Assembly: GCA_964627995.1 (NCBI GenBank)
Contig: CAZVLN010000007.1
Location: 17,326 to 81,325, forward strand
Reading direction: 5' to 3'
From: JAWLFI01 sp964627995
GTDB lineage: Bacteria > Bacteroidota > Bacteroidia > Chitinophagales > Saprospiraceae
Length of the DNA stretch: 64,000 bases
Shown: piece by piece, positions 63,140-64,000 of the stretch
Layout of the letters: each line of letters starts with the position of its first letter
Numbering within the stretch: position 1 is the stretch's first letter
The notes under the pieces: model-generated
The model's database searches: none
What the model saw: the letters and a program-made list of their open reading frames with translations, nothing else
Told to the model about the DNA's origin: nothing
Program-made: the position numbers and the translations under genes

Positions 63140-63310
63140 TTTGGGCGTGCCCCCCGAGGCTCTGCCAGTGGCAGATCTCGAGGGTCAGGCTGTGCGTGGG
63201 TTCCGTCCTCGAGATCGCCAAAGGCGATTCTCGGGACCCACTCTCCAGCAGCAGTCTTTGCCAGTGCTGGATCCTGGCCACTACCATCCTTCACGCGTTG
63301 AGAGTGCATG
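63140..63310. repeat. GC-rich intergenic island with two related hairpins (island D)
   Basis: It lies in the 409-bp divergent gap between gyrA and the lipoprotein gene. A hairpin at about 63207-63235 has arms CCTCGAGATCGCC and GGCGATTCTCGGG, pairing with two single-base bulges; reversed, it matches the island A hairpin closely, including CCCGAG and GATCTCGAGG. A second hairpin at about 63152-63184 has the same ends (CCCCGAG...CTCGAGGG) round a different centre (TCTGCC/GGCAGA). CCAGCA...TGCTGG adds a third inverted pair near 63245-63270. The remainder, 63044-63139 and 63311-63452, is AT-rich; apart from the gyrA -7 element I see nothing in it. Confidence 0.6.
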
Positions 63311-63452
63311 ATTGTGGAATTGTGCTTCCTATGCTCTTTTTTATTTACTTGTAAACTTGAATCACATGACGTATCTTTATAATATCATTTAAAAAAGCGA
63401 GTAAAATATACCGTATACAATAGTTACTCGTTATTTAGAAAACCTTCGAAAG

Positions 63453-63809
63453 ATGAAATCCTCCTTTCTCTTATTTATAACACTGATTTTTACAGCCTGT
63501 AATACAATCCCTGATCGGAAGACGACGGACATTGTCAGGCGAACTATTGACTTTGGTGATACCCTTACGTACAGCCTAGGAGAATTCAAAGACAGTGAGC
63601 GCGCCCGCATACATGAACAAGCCAGAAATGCTGCTATCAGTACCCTGGCTCAGGATTCTGCTAACTCGGAAATCACGTACTATTATGTACCCTTGCCTGA
63701 TTTTTCCGGATCAGATTTTGTCGAAATGCACGCTTTACGGGAAGACGATGAGCATCCGGGGAGTTCCCATACCATTATTACGGAAATGACTATAGTCGTC
63801 AATGAGTAA
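63453..63809 (+). CDS. Small lipoprotein, unknown function
   Basis: 118 aa. A short lipoprotein signal, MKSSFLLFITLIFTAC, puts the lipidated cysteine at residue 16. The mature part is mostly polar with a probable helix (EFKDSERARIHEQARNAAISTLAQD) and two beta segments (EITYYYVPLPDF; SSHTIITEMTIVVNE). I know no family for it. Monocistronic, with GC-rich sequence on both sides. Slightly higher GC than the other small genes here. Confidence 0.7.
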   Translation: MKSSFLLFITLIFTACNTIPDRKTTDIVRRTIDFGDTLTYSLGEFKDSERARIHEQARNAAISTLAQDSANSEITYYYVPLPDFSGSDFVEMHALREDDEHPGSSHTIITEMTIVVNE

Positions 63810-63889
63810 ATGCTTTGTTTACTGCAGACCCTGGATCAAGTCATACCGCCTTCGCTCCTTTGAAGTTTCGTCGGTAAATATGAGGTGGA

Positions 63890-63965
63890 TTTTTTCGGTT
63901 TTTTCAGGGCCATCCCGCGCCCCCGGCCCCTAAAGAGGATCCCTCCCTTACGGACACCACATGTT
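63890..63965. other. GC-rich, C-rich intergenic block at the window edge
   Basis: The last ~110 bp hold a C-rich stretch (CCCGCGCCCCCGGCCCC near 63915) and short inverted GGCC/GGCC and AGGGCC words, in contrast to the AT-rich flanks. It may be a further member of the island group, but it has no long perfect hairpin and is cut by the window end, so this is only a note of composition. Confidence 0.3.
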
Positions 63966-64000
63966 ATCAAAAGAATTGTCATTGCGCCTGCCCTTTCCCC

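Noticed and set aside
63067..63309. 80-aa minus-strand frame through island D
   Set aside because: Its translation simply follows the hairpin repeats; the matching hairpin in island A is not in a corresponding protein frame.
1..64000. CRISPR arrays, insertion sequences, integrases, prophage genes, toxin-antitoxin or restriction genes
   Set aside because: I looked for regularly spaced direct repeats, transposase motifs and the usual defence families and saw none; the only repeats are the hairpin islands.
1..64000. tRNA or rRNA genes in the intergenic gaps
   Set aside because: No gap shows a cloverleaf with a GTTC-type T arm and a conserved D arm; the GC-rich gaps fold as simple hairpins instead.

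Overview
The window is a 64 kb stretch of a chromosome from a low-GC member of the Bacteroidota. The evidence is: two secreted proteins ending in type IX secretion (T9SS) sorting domains; a TonB-dependent receptor of the carboxypeptidase-regulatory/Oar type; a PorT-like barrel; BshC of bacillithiol synthesis; a DnaQ-GIY-YIG fusion; a LeuRS with the insertion typical of this phylum; and several exact TAnnTTTG -7 promoter elements of the Bacteroidota sigma factor. Placement near Saprospiria/Lewinella-like bacteria is only an impression. I see no rRNA, tRNA, CRISPR array, transposase, integrase or prophage gene. It reads as ordinary core chromosome with small lineage-specific inserts.

Layout. 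1-3279 (-): end of an ABC exporter ATPase gene and a large AsmA-like protein. 3402-5039 (+): a tandem-domain Opp/Dpp-type ABC ATPase and a membrane miniprotein. 5042-13815: fmt, an SCP2 protein (+), pepT, yceI, marR, sppA, a deoxynucleoside kinase, folK and a Na+/amino acid symporter, mostly on the minus strand. 14031-21804: CtlX-like hydrolase, the TonB receptor, a T9SS blue-copper protein, patatin and PyrR. 21895-25034 (+): a four-gene cluster built round two Fe-S/CCG redox proteins. 25031-33302: TPR lipoprotein, photolyase, an unrecognised 476-aa protein, a T9SS dockerin-like protein and a LytS/LytTR two-component pair. 33419-37820 (+): pterin synthase, folE, fabD, yqgE and ABC-F in one tight operon. 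37857-44299: an RluA enzyme, a RibF-glycosyltransferase fusion, mrp, nfu, pyrF and the DnaQ-GIY-YIG nuclease. 44551-53674: glycerophosphodiesterase, leuS, small proteins, hemE, accD, bshC and a barrel. 53819-58346 (+): engB, an acyltransferase, an exonuclease and two DUF4412 paralogues. 58583-63043 (-): a MazG-like protein, a TPR protein and gyrA. 63453-63809 (+): an orphan lipoprotein.

Most of the window is housekeeping: translation (fmt, leuS, engB, ABC-F, RluA), replication and repair (gyrA, photolyase, nuclease), cofactors (folK, folE, ribF, hemE, bshC, mrp/nfu), pyrimidines (pyrR, pyrF) and lipids (fabD, accD, acyltransferase).

The least ordinary features are: (1) the RibF-GT2 fusion whose domain junction carries a run of ten A on the coding strand; (2) a lipoprotein gene whose signal peptide is complete but lies one base out of frame with its ATG at a T run; (3) a family of GC-rich, hairpin-dense intergenic islands, two of which share the same bulged hairpin core in opposite orientations; (4) the HdrD/HdrB-like redox cluster with two uncharacterised partners; and (5) three convergent gene pairs whose stop codons interlock in TTAR. 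No defence system or clearly new multi-gene system is evident.
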